A stretch of DNA of 64,000 nucleotides from Mycobacterium sp. URHD0025 (GTDB lineage Bacteria > Actinomycetota > Actinomycetes > Mycobacteriales > Mycobacteriaceae): contig NZ_AUEQ01000007.1 of the NCBI RefSeq assembly GCF_000426065.1, positions 248,001-312,000 of the forward strand, given 5' to 3'. Of this stretch, positions 42,768-53,424 are shown piece by piece. A program made the position numbers and the translations under genes. The number at the start of each line of letters is the position of its first letter. Within the stretch, counting starts at the first letter, position 1. A model generated the notes under the pieces. That model was not told the origin of the DNA. It saw only the letters and a list, made by a program, of their open reading frames with translations, and did no database searches.

Positions 42768-45584
42768 ATGGCGGAATCTAGCGAGACCACACTTGACCCG
42801 ATCGGCGCAGTTCAGCGCACGTCAGTGGGACGCGAGGCCACCGAGCCGATGCGAGAGGACATCCGGCTGCTCGGTGCCATTCTCGGCGACACCGTGCGCG
42901 AGCAGAACGGGGATGAGGTCTTCGATCTGGTCGAGCGAGCCCGGGTGGAGTCCTTCCGCGTCCGTCGTTCGGAGATCGATCGCGCCGAGCTCGCCGAACT
43001 GTTCTCGGGCATCGACGCCCGCCGGGCCATTCCGGTCATCCGTGCCTTCACGCACTTCGCCCTGCTGGCCAACGTCGCCGAGGACATCCACCGCGAGCGC
43101 CGCCGCGCGGTGCACGAGGCAGCAGGCGAGCCGCCACAGGACAGCAGCCTGGCCGCCACTTACCGGAAGCTGGACCAGGCGACCTCCGCCGGGGAATTAC
43201 CCGCGGCCGCCGTCGCCGACGTGCTGAGTGGTGCACTCGTCGCACCGGTGATCACGGCCCATCCCACCGAAACCCGGCGCCGCACCGTCTTTGACACCCA
43301 GCACCGCGTCACCGACCTGATGCGGCTGCGGCTGCACGGACAGACCCGCACACCCGACGGCCGCGACATCGAGGTCGAACTGCGCCGCCACATTCTCACG
43401 CTGTGGCAGACCGCGCTGGTGCGGCTGTCGCGGCTGAAGATCTCCGACGAGATCGAAACCGGGCTGCGGTACTACCCGGCGGCGTTCTTCGAGGTGATCC
43501 CGCAGGTCAACGCCGAGGTGCGCACGGCGTTGCGGGAGCGCTGGCCCGGCGCGCATCTGCTGGAGCAGCCAATCCTGCGGCCGGGCAGCTGGATCGGCGG
43601 TGACCGCGACGGAAATCCCAATGTCGACGCGGGCGTCGTGCGGCTGGCCACCGGGCGAGCCGCCTACATGGCCTTCGAGCACTACTTCACCGAGATCACC
43701 GCACTGGAAGAAGAGCTGTCCATGTCGGCCCGTTTGGTCACCGTCAGCGACGGGCTGGCCTCGCTGGCCGACGCTTGCCACGAGCCGGCGCGTGCCGACG
43801 AACCGTACCGGCGTGCGCTGCGGGTGATCCATGCCCGACTGACCGCCGCCGGCCGCGAAATCCTCGATGAGCAACCGGAACACGAGCTCGACCTCGGTCT
43901 CCAGGCGTATCCCACACCGGAGGAATTCCTGGCGGATCTCGACACCGTGGACGCTTCGTTGCGTGCCAACGGCAGTGCGGTGGTGGCTGACGATCGATTG
44001 TCCAGGTTGCGGGAAGCCGTGCGGGTCTTCGGGTTTCATCTGTGCGGCCTGGACATGCGGCAGAATTCCGAGGTGCACGAGCAGGTGGTGGCCGAGCTGC
44101 TGGCCTGGGCCGGGGTGCATCCCGACTACGCGTCGCTGCCCGAATCGCAGCGGGTGGAACTGCTCGCGGGCGAGATCTCCACGCGCCGTCCCCTGATCGG
44201 CGAAGGCGCCGAGCTGTCGGAGCTGGCGCGTAAAGAACTCGACATCGTCGGCGCCGCGGCGCGGGCCGTCGCCGTCTTCGGACCGCAGGCCGTGCCCAAC
44301 TACATCATCTCGATGTGTCAGTCGGTTTCGGACCTGCTCGAGGCAGCGGTCCTGCTCAAAGAGGCCGGGCTGCTCGATGTTTCGGGTGCGGCTCATGGCG
44401 AGGTGTACGCGCCCGTCGGCATCGTGCCGCTGTTCGAAACCATCGACGATCTACAGCGAGGCTCGTCGATCCTGCAGGAGGCGCTGGCCCTGCCGGTGTA
44501 CCGCAGCATCGTCAACGCACGCGGACAGCACCAAGAAGTGATGCTGGGTTACTCGGACTCCAACAAGGACGGCGGCTACCTGGCGGCGAACTGGGCCCTG
44601 TACCGGGCCGAACTGGATCTCGTCGAGGCAGCGCGCAAGACCGGCATCCGGTTGCGGCTGTTCCACGGCCGGGGCGGCACAGTGGGCCGCGGCGGCGGCC
44701 CGAGCTACGACGCGATCCTGGCGCAGCCCCCCGGTGCGGTGAAAGGGTCGTTGCGCATCACCGAACAGGGCGAGGTCATCGCGGCAAAATACGCCGAACC
44801 ACGGATCGCGCACCGCAACCTGGAGACCCTGTTGGCCGCGACACTGGAATCCACTTTGCTCGACGTCGAGGGCCTGGGCGACGAAGCCGAGCCGGCCTAC
44901 CAGGTGCTCGATGAACTGGCCGCCCTGGCGCAACAGGCATATGCCGAATTAGTCCACGAGACACCGGGATTCGTCGACTATTTCAAGGCGTCGACACCGG
45001 TCGGTGAGATCGGCGCGCTCAACATCGGCAGCCGTCCCAGCTCACGCAAACCGACCACCTCGATCGCCGACCTGCGGGCGATCCCATGGGTGCTGGCCTG
45101 GAGTCAGTCCCGCGTGATGCTGCCCGGCTGGTACGGCACCGGCACGGCGTTCGAACAATGGATCGGCGACGACGAAACCCGGGTCGCGGTGCTGCAGGAC
45201 CTCTATGAGCGTTGGCCGTTCTTCCGCACGGTGCTGTCGAACATGGCTCAGGTGCTGGCGAAGTCGGACATGGGGCTGGCGGCCCGGTATTCCGAGCTGG
45301 TCGACGACGAAGAGCTGCGCACCAGGGTGTTCGACAAGATCGTCGCCGAGCACGAGCGCACGATTGCGATGTACAAGCTCATCACCGGTCATGACGACCT
45401 GCTCGCCGACAACCCGGCGCTGGCCCGCTCGGTGTTCAACCGGTTTCCATACCTCGAACCGCTCAATCACCTGCAGGTCGAGTTGCTGCGCCAGTACCGG
45501 GCCGGGGATACCGACGAACGGGTGCAGCGCGGCATCCTGCTCACCATGAGCGGTCTGGCGACCGCGCTGCGCAACAGCGGGTAG
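42768..45584 (+). CDS. ppc: Phosphoenolpyruvate carboxylase
   Basis: A 938-residue anaplerotic enzyme carboxylating PEP to oxaloacetate. The catalytic His is in TAHPTETRR near residue 165. Other conserved blocks are [35 protein letters not shown] near 633-646 and the C-terminal NTG-equivalent LRNSG end. ATG 42768 follows GATACT by 6 nt, possibly a leaderless start. As I recall, M. leprae has ppc in this neighbourhood and M. tuberculosis lacks it. Convergent with the monooxygenase, 6 bp between stops. Confidence 0.95.
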   Translation: MAESSETTLDPIGAVQRTSVGREATEPMREDIRLLGAILGDTVREQNGDEVFDLVERARVESFRVRRSEIDRAELAELFSGIDARRAIPVIRAFTHFALLANVAEDIHRERRRAVHEAAGEPPQDSSLAATYRKLDQATSAGELPAAAVADVLSGALVAPVITAHPTETRRRTVFDTQHRVTDLMRLRLHGQTRTPDGRDIEVELRRHILTLWQTALVRLSRLKISDEIETGLRYYPAAFFEVIPQVNAEVRTALRERWPGAHLLEQPILRPGSWIGGDRDGNPNVDAGVVRLATGRAAYMAFEHYFTEITALEEELSMSARLVTVSDGLASLADACHEPARADEPYRRALRVIHARLTAAGREILDEQPEHELDLGLQAYPTPEEFLADLDTVDASLRANGSAVVADDRLSRLREAVRVFGFHLCGLDMRQNSEVHEQVVAELLAWAGVHPDYASLPESQRVELLAGEISTRRPLIGEGAELSELARKELDIVGAAARAVAVFGPQAVPNYIISMCQSVSDLLEAAVLLKEAGLLDVSGAAHGEVYAPVGIVPLFETIDDLQRGSSILQEALALPVYRSIVNARGQHQEVMLGYSDSNKDGGYLAANWALYRAELDLVEAARKTGIRLRLFHGRGGTVGRGGGPSYDAILAQPPGAVKGSLRITEQGEVIAAKYAEPRIAHRNLETLLAATLESTLLDVEGLGDEAEPAYQVLDELAALAQQAYAELVHETPGFVDYFKASTPVGEIGALNIGSRPSSRKPTTSIADLRAIPWVLAWSQSRVMLPGWYGTGTAFEQWIGDDETRVAVLQDLYERWPFFRTVLSNMAQVLAKSDMGLAARYSELVDDEELRTRVFDKIVAEHERTIAMYKLITGHDDLLADNPALARSVFNRFPYLEPLNHLQVELLRQYRAGDTDERVQRGILLTMSGLATALRNSG

Positions 45585-45590
45585 TTGTGG

Positions 45591-46715
45591 CTAGCTCACG
45601 AGAACATCGGCGAGCCGCAGCGAGACGGTAGCCCGGCGGTCGGCGTAAGCCCTCGCAGCGCGCTGGATTTCGGCCGTCTGCTCCGTTCTGATGCGTTGGT
45701 AACGCCGCAGCGCCTGGGTGAGGTCGCCGTCGCGCGCGGTGCCGATCTGGGCGGCCAACTCGGCGGCATCTTGGATGGCCTGGTTGGCGCCCTGGCCGCC
45801 GAACGGTGTCATCGGGTGGGCTGCGTCCCCGAGTAGTGCGACCCGTGCACTGGTCCACCGGTCGATCGGCTCTCGGTCGTACACCGGGTGCATGTAGACC
45901 GGACTCGTCGCGGCGCGCAGCATCCGCCCGACCGCTGGATCGAACTCGTCGAACTGACGGGCCAACGCCTGTAGATCGGCCTGGGCCGACCACAGATGCA
46001 GCGGCGGCTCGTCGACCCCGAGGGTGGCGTCCACGGCCACCTGCCGGCCGGCCCGCACCGGCATGGAGATGACATGTTTGGCGTAGTCCGCGGAATGCCA
46101 GGACCTCAGCCGGTCGTTGGAGATGTCGAGGCATTCGGCGGGGCTGACGGCGCGGAAGATCACCGAGCCGCAGTAGTGAATGTCGTCGTCGCCGAACATC
46201 TTCCGCACTCGTGACCGCAGGCCGTCGGCTGCGATCACCAACCCGGCCCGGGCTGTCTCACCGTTGGTGAAGCTCAGCTCGACGTGATCTTCGCGCTCGG
46301 CGATACCGGCGAGTTCATGCCGCAGCCGCACCTGTTCGTATCCCACGGCCGAGACCAGCAGGCTGTGCAGGTCGGCACGGTGCACTGTGCGCGGGGACAC
46401 CTCGGCGTCGGCGTAGCCGAACCGGCCATGTTCGGCACCGGCCTCCGGCGTGGCTGCGTAGTCGGTGATCTTCTCCAGTCGCCCCTGCTGATCGCGGTTC
46501 TCGAAGAACCGTGTGGCCGAAGATATTTCGTTGAACATACCGAGGATGTTCCACCGGTCCAGGAGTCGCAGCGTCTGCGGCGAGACCCCCAGCGGACCGC
46601 CGACCTCGCCGAGCTTGCGGGTCTTGTCGAAGACGACGGGACGATGGCCGTGATGCTGTAGCGCGACGGCGGCGGCCAGGCCGCCCAGGCCGGCGCCGAC
46701 GATGGCGATATCCAT
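45591..46715 (-). CDS. FAD-dependent monooxygenase (PHBH fold)
   Basis: 374 residues with all three FAD/NAD(P)H motifs of class A aromatic-type hydroxylases: GAGLGG at residues 7-12, the DG motif LVIAADGLRSRVR near 160, and the GD motif LLGDAAHPMTPFGGQGAN near 285. ATG 46715 has an AAGGAA site; the longer in-frame ORF would run into the upstream gene. It lies 16 bp after the binding-protein-like gene in the same transcript as the MFS transporter and small ORF. Likely hydroxylates a small molecule; the substrate is unknown. Confidence 0.9.
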   Translation of the reverse strand: MDIAIVGAGLGGLAAAVALQHHGHRPVVFDKTRKLGEVGGPLGVSPQTLRLLDRWNILGMFNEISSATRFFENRDQQGRLEKITDYAATPEAGAEHGRFGYADAEVSPRTVHRADLHSLLVSAVGYEQVRLRHELAGIAEREDHVELSFTNGETARAGLVIAADGLRSRVRKMFGDDDIHYCGSVIFRAVSPAECLDISNDRLRSWHSADYAKHVISMPVRAGRQVAVDATLGVDEPPLHLWSAQADLQALARQFDEFDPAVGRMLRAATSPVYMHPVYDREPIDRWTSARVALLGDAAHPMTPFGGQGANQAIQDAAELAAQIGTARDGDLTQALRRYQRIRTEQTAEIQRAARAYADRRATVSLRLADVLVS

Positions 46716-46731
46716 GAGAGTTCCTTCAGGT

Positions 46732-48009
46732 TCAGGGGATTCGAGCCAGGGCTTCGGCGTCGAGGTGGACCCCGGACACCGCACCCGGGCGGAAGCTGGT
46801 GACAGTGCGGACATTGCACAGCGGCAGCCAGAGGCCATCGGCGAGGATTCGACGCTGGACTGCCTGCACGAGCTCCCTGCGCGAGTCCGGAGTATCGCAG
46901 GTGAGTTGGGCATCGAGCAGTATGTCGAGATCGTCTGGACTGGTGCGGCGGTTCATGTTCCGGTGCGCCACAGCGAATTGGTAGCGCAACAGATCGGGGT
47001 CGCTGCCGGTGAAATAGAAGAACCGGAAGTCGTAATCTCCGGACTCCTGGCGATTGCGTAGTGCCGGGAAGCCGATATCGGCAAGCTTGAGCTCAATGCC
47101 GTGTTGCTTCCACTGTGCGGCCACCGCGCTGAGAAGTGTGGTGTCGACGGGGGAGAACGTGCTGTTGAACACCACTTCGAACGAAAGCTGCTGAGCACCG
47201 GCGGCATCGAGCAGCCGATGGGCGGTCTGCGGATCGTAGGCCAGCTCGGCGGAGAAGTCGCGATAGCCGTCGGTCGTCGGGGAGAGCACCGACGACGCGA
47301 CGGTGTACCCATGGTCATCCAGGACCGGCGACAGGGCACGGCGATCGATCAGCAGCGTCAGTGCGCGGCGCACCCTGGGGTCGGCCAGTGGACCGCGCGA
47401 AGCATTGGGACACAATCCGTAACTGATGCCCGGGTTGTGGATCTCGGCGATGTGGTAGCCGTCGATGATGCCCGCGTACAGGTCGCCGGTGTCGGCCTCG
47501 CGGAACATCAGCCGGTGGGATCCGTCGGTCACGCCACCGGCGACTGGGCGCCATCGCCCGGTACCCAGCCCCGACCCACTGCTGATCGCCAGGTTCACGC
47601 CGGCCAGCGACCGGAGGAACGCCGCATTGTGTCGCGTGAAGTGAAACGTCACGCTGTCGTCGCCGGTCTCGGTGCGTTCGAGTCCGGTGAGCATCGTGAC
47701 CGCGGCGGGAAGCGGTGAAACCTGTTCCATGGCAATGATCTCGGAGAAGCTCTGAGCGACGGCCGCAGGTGTGAGCGGTGCGCCGTCGGAGAAACGCCGA
47801 TCCGACCGGATCGTCAGGTCCAGCGTCAGCGCGTCGCGGTAGTGCCACGAGGTGGCCAGCCACGGCAGCAGTTTCCCGCTGTCAGGGTCGATGTCGAGCA
47901 GGCTTTCGTAGATCATGCGGCAGTACGTTTTCGAGATGCTGTTGTAGGCCAGTCGAGGATCGTCGGTGAGCTGGTGCGTCGGCCAGCCGAATGTGAGGTC
48001 GCCCTTCAT
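46732..48009 (-). CDS. SBP_bac_5-like solute-binding protein lacking a signal peptide
   Basis: 425 residues resembling the family 5 (oligopeptide/nickel) extracytoplasmic binding proteins: YESLLDIDPDSGKLLPWLATSW, LTIRSDRRFSDGAPLTPAAVAQSF, VRRALTLLIDRRAL and FRFFYFTGSDPDLLRYQF. The protein begins directly at the domain (MKGDLTFGWPTHQLTDDP) with no signal sequence, lipobox or membrane helix. It is also shorter than usual (about 500). ATG 48009 overlaps the MFS stop by ATGA. It is therefore probably a cytosolic ligand-binding protein, or an enzyme on this fold. No ABC permease is nearby. Confidence 0.82.
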   Translation of the reverse strand: MKGDLTFGWPTHQLTDDPRLAYNSISKTYCRMIYESLLDIDPDSGKLLPWLATSWHYRDALTLDLTIRSDRRFSDGAPLTPAAVAQSFSEIIAMEQVSPLPAAVTMLTGLERTETGDDSVTFHFTRHNAAFLRSLAGVNLAISSGSGLGTGRWRPVAGGVTDGSHRLMFREADTGDLYAGIIDGYHIAEIHNPGISYGLCPNASRGPLADPRVRRALTLLIDRRALSPVLDDHGYTVASSVLSPTTDGYRDFSAELAYDPQTAHRLLDAAGAQQLSFEVVFNSTFSPVDTTLLSAVAAQWKQHGIELKLADIGFPALRNRQESGDYDFRFFYFTGSDPDLLRYQFAVAHRNMNRRTSPDDLDILLDAQLTCDTPDSRRELVQAVQRRILADGLWLPLCNVRTVTSFRPGAVSGVHLDAEALARIP

Positions 48010-49304
48010 AGCACCCGCACCAATTGTGTTGCCTGCCATGCCGCGCGGGCGGCCAGAATGGCGATCAGCCCGGCCACCGTCACCAGCACCGCTGCGCCGC
48101 CGAACAGTGCGGTGCCCAGGTGATCGATCATCGTCGCTCCGGTGGCCACCCCGATCCCGGCACCCAACGCCCGAAGGTAGTGGTACAGGCTGGAATCGAA
48201 CGGGATGTCCGTCGAATTGGTCAGCACGTTGTTGGCCAACGAACTCCACAGGAATCCCATCGCGGCGCCCATCAGCGCCGCACTCACCAGTACCAGCTGA
48301 GTGGACAGGCTCAGACCGGCCACGATCAGGAAGGCCGAACCGATGCACACCAGGCGGGTGCTCTTCCGATTGTCCCCGGGCCTGCCGAATTTGAGCATCG
48401 GGATCAGGCCGGCGACGAATGCCATCGGCAACAGGAACAGTGCCGAGCCATACGAATTCAGGCCCCGAACTTGTTGCAGCACAAACACCGCCGATAACGT
48501 GAACACGTTCGTCGCGATGCCGGCCACGAATACCACGACCAGACTTCCCGACAGCACGCGCGATTGCGACCGGCTGCGCAGAACGAGCAACCCCATTCCC
48601 AACATCGTTGCCACTACGAGCAGGGCGACCTTGGTGTGCAGGGCGGTGGCCGAACCGATCGCCAGGAAGATCGCCAGCTGCACCGCCGCGAGCCCGACGA
48701 CCGGGACTGCCAGCCGGCTTGTCGTGGCGCTCTCGGCGTCGGGCGACCCGGGGTTTGGCGGTGCCGGCGCCAGCAGCACCATCGCCACGAGCGTTGTCAC
48801 CACCGTCTCGTAGGGAAACGAACGCCAGCCCCACAGCTCGTTGAGCAGCGCGGTGATCAGTGGTGAGCACAGGGCTGATGCCGACACCACCAGCCCCCAC
48901 GCTCCCAGCACGGCCGAATGGTGGTCAGGATAGAACTGCGCGCGGACGATCCGGAGTATCTGGGGTGCCAGCACAGCCGAGGCGATGCCCTGCAGGAACC
49001 GCAACCCGATGAGAACCCAGAATTCGGAGCTGAGAGCTGAGGCGACGCCGAGAACGGCCAGCACCGCCGAACTGGCGAAGAAGGCGGCAGTCGGAGAGCA
49101 ACGATGCGAGAGCAGGCCGGCGGGCAGCAACGCCAGGCAGAATCCGGCCAGGAATGCCACCCCGATGTAGGCAGCCAGTGAGAACGGGATGCCGAAGTGG
49201 TCGGCGATCGCCGAGTTCAACAGCACGGCCGACGACGAGTTGGAGTAGAGGGTGTATTCGGTCAGGTAGAGCGACGCCGCAACGGCGTAAAGGGACGGCT
49301 TCAT
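48006..49304 (-). CDS. MFS transporter
   Basis: A 432-residue major facilitator with about 12 hydrophobic helices. The N-terminus (ASLYLTEYTLYSNSSSAVLL), the RFLQGIASAVLAPQILRIVRA segment near residue 105 and the absence of a binding-site signature for known drugs place it only in the general MFS group. ATG 49304 has a GAGGCG site 42 bp after the small ORF. Coupled to the binding-protein-like gene, it is likely the exporter or importer of the compound handled by this operon. Confidence 0.87.
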   Translation of the reverse strand: MKPSLYAVAASLYLTEYTLYSNSSSAVLLNSAIADHFGIPFSLAAYIGVAFLAGFCLALLPAGLLSHRCSPTAAFFASSAVLAVLGVASALSSEFWVLIGLRFLQGIASAVLAPQILRIVRAQFYPDHHSAVLGAWGLVVSASALCSPLITALLNELWGWRSFPYETVVTTLVAMVLLAPAPPNPGSPDAESATTSRLAVPVVGLAAVQLAIFLAIGSATALHTKVALLVVATMLGMGLLVLRSRSQSRVLSGSLVVVFVAGIATNVFTLSAVFVLQQVRGLNSYGSALFLLPMAFVAGLIPMLKFGRPGDNRKSTRLVCIGSAFLIVAGLSLSTQLVLVSAALMGAAMGFLWSSLANNVLTNSTDIPFDSSLYHYLRALGAGIGVATGATMIDHLGTALFGGAAVLVTVAGLIAILAARAAWQATQLVRVL

Positions 49305-49346
49305 GACGCCTCGAAGCTGATAGCAGGATCAAATGGGCAGCGGGAG

Positions 49347-49472
49347 CTAACCCGAGATCCTCTTCAGCGGCGCCAGGCGGGCCCGGTTCCAGATCGACGC
49401 CAGAAAGCTCGGTGCCAACGACGCGGCAACGCGCACGGGATGTGCGTCTGCGCTGTCGAATCCGGCACCCAT
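49347..49472 (-). CDS. Leaderless 41-residue peptide heading the MFS/monooxygenase operon
   Basis: ATG 49472 lies 7 nt after TACAGT (49480-49485), the arrangement of a leaderless mycobacterial gene. The 41-residue product starts MGAGFDSADAHPVRV, continues with a possible amphipathic helix around APSFLASIWNRARL and ends with the basic APLKRISG. It has no Cys and no family I recognise. It lies 42 bp before the MFS gene on the same strand. It could be a regulatory leader, a membrane microprotein or a precursor peptide; no maturation enzyme of a known RiPP class is present. Confidence 0.5.
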   Translation of the reverse strand: MGAGFDSADAHPVRVAASLAPSFLASIWNRARLAPLKRISG

Positions 49473-49479
49473 GGCAACC

Positions 49480-49485
49480 ACTGTA
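49480..49485 (-). promoter_or_regulatory. -10 hexamer of the leaderless peptide/MFS operon
   Basis: TACAGT on the minus strand, 7 nt before ATG 49472. Confidence 0.5.
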
Positions 49486-49523
49486 ACGGAGGCGGCGAGC
49501 GTCCCGTTTGCTAGAGGGCGTTC

Positions 49524-49901
49524 CTAGAGGGTGGTCCGGGCGCGTATCGCCTTGACCACGCCGCGTATCGCGTTCTCGGTGGCGGCCAGGGGCGACATCA
49601 CCGCCTCACCGATGCCGACGATCACTTCGACGCGATCCACGATCGACTCCAGCCGTTCGACGACGCCGATGAGACGCGGTGCGAGCTCGTCGATGCGGGT
49701 GATCGTGTCGTTGAACCGGTCCAGGGTGGCATCGAGGCCGCCGGTCGACTTGTTGAGGTCGACCAGCGTGGTGCTCAGATCGGTGAGCAGGGTATCGACC
49801 TGCTCCACCGTCATGTCGGCGTTGAGTGCGGCCTGCGTCAGAGTCCGGATTCTCTGTCGTCCGGAATTGGGGCGTGCCCGGCCGTCCCCTTTGTCTGCCA
49901 T
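49524..49901 (-). CDS. Conserved hypothetical helical protein (Rv1444c-like)
   Basis: 125 residues. A basic N-terminus (KGDGRARPNSGRQRIR) precedes a long amphipathic helical stretch with heptad-like spacing (TVEQVDTLLTDLSTTLVDLNKS through RLESIVDRVEVIVGIGEAVM), predicted coiled coil over about residues 28-105. No enzyme motif. It lies beside the pgl gene, as does Rv1444c in M. tuberculosis, so it is conserved but uncharacterised. ATG 49901 is taken as the start; the upstream extension to 50090 is shadow sequence. Confidence 0.72.
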   Translation of the reverse strand: MADKGDGRARPNSGRQRIRTLTQAALNADMTVEQVDTLLTDLSTTLVDLNKSTGGLDATLDRFNDTITRIDELAPRLIGVVERLESIVDRVEVIVGIGEAVMSPLAATENAIRGVVKAIRARTTL

Positions 49902-49952
49902 GCCGAACAGTATGGCGGGGGAGGGAACCAAACGCGGGCGAACCGCGTCTGA

Positions 49953-50108
49953 ATGGCTGTGCGGCAATTCTGCGAACACCGGGCCCGGTCGGCTGATGCC
50001 GCTGACCGGGTCACATCCAACCATCAGGTGGCTGACTACCTGGCCGGTTACGCCGAGGCCCTGGCAGACGCGACGACGGACCGGTGCCATGGCGTCACCG
50101 ACGACTAG
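49953..50108 (+). CDS. Possible 51-residue hypothetical protein
   Basis: A short ORF in the 330-bp gap before pgl. Its composition is protein-like (HQVADYLAGYAEALADA suggests a helix) and GC3 is high, but no ribosome-binding site is close to ATG 49953 and I recognise no family. The rest of the gap shows only a 15-bp tandem duplication at 50159-50188. Treat as tentative. Confidence 0.25.
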   Translation: MAVRQFCEHRARSADAADRVTSNHQVADYLAGYAEALADATTDRCHGVTDD

Positions 50109-50158
50109 TCCACATCGAGACTGAAGCTACGGACAACACCGGCGCTGATTCTGTCCCT

Positions 50159-50188
50159 CAGTGCAATCTCGGACAGTGCAATCTCGGA
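50159..50188. repeat. 15-bp tandem duplication
   Basis: CAGTGCAATCTCGGA occurs twice in direct succession in the gap downstream of the pgl stop. No function is apparent. Confidence 0.85.
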
Positions 50189-50230
50189 GCGGCAGGCACC
50201 CTTTGGTGTTCGCGAGTCGTAACGCCGGGC

Positions 50231-50938
50231 TCAGAGCTTGCCGGCGGCGGCCTCATCGAGTAGCCACACGGTCTTTTCCTTGCCGATCGCACCGGCGGCG
50301 GGGACGTCGACGGGATCGGCACCGCCGATCGCAGCGGCAACCGCATCGGCCTTGGCCTCACCGGAGACCACCAGCCACACCTCGCGGGAACGTTGAATCG
50401 CGGGCAGGGTCAGGCTGATCCGGCGTGGCGGCGGCTTGGGGGAGTCGGTCACCGCGACCACCAGCCGGGTGTCTTCGCGTACCGCCGGGGTGTCGGGGAA
50501 CAACGAATTGATGTGTCCTTCCCCACCCATACCCAGCAGGTGCACATCGAACTGCGCGGGCAGCTGCTGCTCGTATGCGGCGGCGGCGTCTGCGATGGCG
50601 TCACCGAACTCGCCGTCGCTGGTGGCCATCCGGTGCACGTTCGCCGGCGGGATGTTGATGCTCTCCAGCAGCGCATCATGGGCCTGCTGGTCGTTGCGTT
50701 CAGCATCGCCCTGCGGCACGTAGCGCTCGTCGCCCCAGTACAGCTGCACGTTCGACCATTCGATCTCGGCACCGGCCACATGGCGCAGCAACGCGATCCC
50801 GACGGTGCCGCCGGTGAGGACGATGTCGGCCGAGCCGCGAGTGGAGATCGCCGAGGTGATCGCTCCGATCAGCCTGGCACCTGCGGCGGCCGCCAATGCC
50901 TCTGCGTCGGCGTAGGTCTCGATGATGCGCTCAGACAT
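50231..50938 (-). CDS. pgl: 6-phosphogluconolactonase
   Basis: A 235-residue lactonase of the DevB/SOL family hydrolysing 6-phosphogluconolactone, the second step of the oxidative pentose-phosphate pathway. Motifs: [21 protein letters not shown] near residue 70 and [15 protein letters not shown] near 135. Start ATG 50938 overlaps the opcA stop by 8 bp. Last gene of the tkt-tal-zwf-opcA-pgl operon. Confidence 0.94.
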   Translation of the reverse strand: MSERIIETYADAEALAAAAGARLIGAITSAISTRGSADIVLTGGTVGIALLRHVAGAEIEWSNVQLYWGDERYVPQGDAERNDQQAHDALLESINIPPANVHRMATSDGEFGDAIADAAAAYEQQLPAQFDVHLLGMGGEGHINSLFPDTPAVREDTRLVVAVTDSPKPPPRRISLTLPAIQRSREVWLVVSGEAKADAVAAAIGGADPVDVPAAGAIGKEKTVWLLDEAAAGKL

Positions 50939-51842
50939 ATGTCACCTTGTCGATGCCCGTGAGTGCGTCGTAGTAGATTTCGTCGGCATCGAGCCGGCGT
51001 AGATCTTCGGCCAAGCACTCCTTGGCCTCCCGGCGGGCCAGCGGCACCAACGCATCCGGTTTGCCGGTCCGGCTCAGCACGGCTGTGACCCCGGTCTGCG
51101 GACGCGCCAGGGTGACCGTTTCGCTGGGTCTGGTCAGCTCGACCTTCAACTCGCCGGTTGTCCGGGTCACCGGTCCGTCGATCAGATTGGCCAACCAGCC
51201 GGCAAGAATGTCAAGCGCGGGTTCGTCTTTGAGCCCGGACACGAGCGCGGAGGTGATGGGTTCGTGCGGCGGCTGATCGATCGCCGCGGCCAGCAGTGCA
51301 CGCCAGTAGGTGACGCGGCTCCAGGCCAGGTCGGTGTCACCGGCGGTATAGCTGTTGAGCCTGCTCTTGATGCAGGCGAGCGGATCAGCGCCGTTGGTGG
51401 CGTCGGTGATCCGGCGAATCGCCAACTTGCCCAAAGGATCCTGTGCGGGGACGGCAGGCGCCAGATCAGGCCACCAGGTCACGACCGGGGTATCGGGCAG
51501 CAGGAACGGTGTCACCACGCTGCTGGCGTGGTTGGCCAGCGGACCGGACAATCGCAGCACCACGACCTCGTTGGCGCCGGCGTCGCGGCCCACCCGCAGC
51601 TGGGCATCCAGCCGGGCCTCGGTGGACAACCGGTCCCCGGGAATGACCACGATCACGCGACACGGATGCTCGCGGCTGGCCGCGTTGGCCGCCTCGATGG
51701 ACTCCTCGAGCAACGCCTCCGTATCGGGAGCGATGACCAGCGTCAGTACCCGACCGAGGGTGATCGCACCGCCCTCCTCACGCAGGGCGACGATCTTCTT
51801 GTTGATGGCCCCGGTATTGGTGTCGGGCAGATCGACGATCAT
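50931..51842 (-). CDS. opcA: Glucose-6-phosphate dehydrogenase assembly protein OpcA
   Basis: 303 residues matching OpcA, an actinobacterial and cyanobacterial protein needed for assembly or redox control of glucose-6-phosphate dehydrogenase. The conserved N-terminus [17 protein letters not shown] and the central [17 protein letters not shown] segment identify it. Only Cys residues at HPCRV and ADPLACIK are present. It sits 31 bp after zwf and overlaps pgl, as expected. Confidence 0.93.
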   Translation of the reverse strand: MIVDLPDTNTGAINKKIVALREEGGAITLGRVLTLVIAPDTEALLEESIEAANAASREHPCRVIVVIPGDRLSTEARLDAQLRVGRDAGANEVVVLRLSGPLANHASSVVTPFLLPDTPVVTWWPDLAPAVPAQDPLGKLAIRRITDATNGADPLACIKSRLNSYTAGDTDLAWSRVTYWRALLAAAIDQPPHEPITSALVSGLKDEPALDILAGWLANLIDGPVTRTTGELKVELTRPSETVTLARPQTGVTAVLSRTGKPDALVPLARREAKECLAEDLRRLDADEIYYDALTGIDKVTYV

Positions 51843-51873
51843 TGGCCGACTCCTTCTGTGATCACGGCTCGAC

Positions 51874-53424
51874 TCACGGCCGCCTCCATTCCCGGCCCGA
51901 CCGGCGCAGCATCTCGAACGCCGAATCGGGGCCCCACGTTCCGGACTCGTACGGATCGGGCTTACCGTGCGTAGCCCAGTACTCCAGCGCGGGATCCAGG
52001 ATCTTCCAGCACAATTCGACTTCGGCGTTCACCGGGAACAGCGATGGCTCGCCCAGCAGCACGTCGAGGATCAGGCGTTCGTAGGCCTCGGGTGACTCCT
52101 CGGCGAAGGCCGAGCCGTAGGAGAAGTCCATGCTGACATCGCGGACCTCCATGATGTGGCCCGGGACCTTGGACCCGAACCGCAGGGTGATGCCTTCGTC
52201 CGGTTGGACCCGGATGACGAGTGCGTTCTGGCCGAGCTCATCGGTCATCGTGGCGTCGAAGGGCAGGTGCGGTGCGCGCTTGAACAACAGCGCGATCTCG
52301 GTGACCCTGCGGCCCAAGCGTTTTCCGGTGCGCAGATAGAACGGCACGCCTGCCCAGCGGCGGGTGTCCACGTCCAGCGTGATGGCGGCGAACGTCTCGG
52401 TGGTCGACGTCTTCGAGAAGCCTTCCTCGTCCAGCAGCCCGACGACTTTTTCACCGCCCTGCCAGCCGGCGACGTACTGTCCCCGGGACGTGGTCTCGTC
52501 CAGCGGCTCGGCGAGGCGAGTCGCCGAAAGTACCTTGATCTTCTCGGCCTGCAGCTCTGCGGGGGAGAAACTCACCGGCTCTTCCATGGCGGTCAGGGCC
52601 AGTAGTTGCAGCAGGTGGTTCTGGATGACGTCTCGGGCGGCACCGACGCCGTCGTAGTAGCCGCCGCGGCCACCGAGCCCGATGTCCTCGGCCATGGTGA
52701 TCTGGACGCTGTCGACATAGTGCGAGTTCAGCACCGGCTCGAACATCTCGTTGGCGAAGCGCAGTGCCAGCAGGTTCTGAACCGTCTCCTTGCCCAGGTA
52801 GTGGTCGATGCGGAACACCGACGACTCCGGGAACACGCTGTTGACCACAGCGTTGAGTTCCTCGGCACTCTTGAGGTCGTGACCGAACGGCTTCTCGATC
52901 ACCACCCGGCTCCAGCTGCCCTCCGGCTTGTCGGCCAGGCCCGATTTCGACAGTTGCTCGCAGACCTGGGGGAACGCCTTCGGCGGGATGGACAGGTAGA
53001 ACGCGTGATTGCCACTGGTGCCGCGCTCGACATCCAGTTTGTGCAGCGTGTCCTTGAGGCGTTCGAACGAGGCGTCGTCGTCGAAAGTGCCCTGCACGAA
53101 CCGGAATCCCTCGGCCAGCCGGTCCCAGACCTCCTGGCGGAAAGGTGTGCGGGCGTGTTCTTTGACCGCGTCGAAGACGATCTTGCCGAAATCTTCGTCC
53201 GCCCAATCGCGGCGGGCGAAGCCCACCAGCGCGAAGCTCGGTGGCAGCAATCCGCGGTTGGCCAGGTCGTAGATGGCCGGCATCAGCTTCTTGCGGGCCA
53301 GGTCACCGGTCACGCCGAAGATCACCACCGCACACGGACCCGCGATGCGGGGCATGCGCTTGTCGCGCTTGTCCCGCAGCGGGTTACGCCAGGCAGCCTC
53401 CGACCTGTCGTTGAGCGGGCTCAT
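51874..53424 (-). CDS. zwf: Glucose-6-phosphate 1-dehydrogenase
   Basis: A 516-residue enzyme oxidising glucose 6-phosphate. The cofactor motif [11 protein letters not shown] is near residue 38, the catalytic RIDHYLGKE near 196-204, and conserved EKPFGHDL and YLRTGKRLG follow. ATG 53424 overlaps the tal stop (ATGA); the long upstream ORF extension lies inside tal and is not real. With OpcA it forms the NADPH-generating entry of the pathway. Confidence 0.95.
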   Translation of the reverse strand: MSPLNDRSEAAWRNPLRDKRDKRMPRIAGPCAVVIFGVTGDLARKKLMPAIYDLANRGLLPPSFALVGFARRDWADEDFGKIVFDAVKEHARTPFRQEVWDRLAEGFRFVQGTFDDDASFERLKDTLHKLDVERGTSGNHAFYLSIPPKAFPQVCEQLSKSGLADKPEGSWSRVVIEKPFGHDLKSAEELNAVVNSVFPESSVFRIDHYLGKETVQNLLALRFANEMFEPVLNSHYVDSVQITMAEDIGLGGRGGYYDGVGAARDVIQNHLLQLLALTAMEEPVSFSPAELQAEKIKVLSATRLAEPLDETTSRGQYVAGWQGGEKVVGLLDEEGFSKTSTTETFAAITLDVDTRRWAGVPFYLRTGKRLGRRVTEIALLFKRAPHLPFDATMTDELGQNALVIRVQPDEGITLRFGSKVPGHIMEVRDVSMDFSYGSAFAEESPEAYERLILDVLLGEPSLFPVNAEVELCWKILDPALEYWATHGKPDPYESGTWGPDSAFEMLRRSGREWRRP

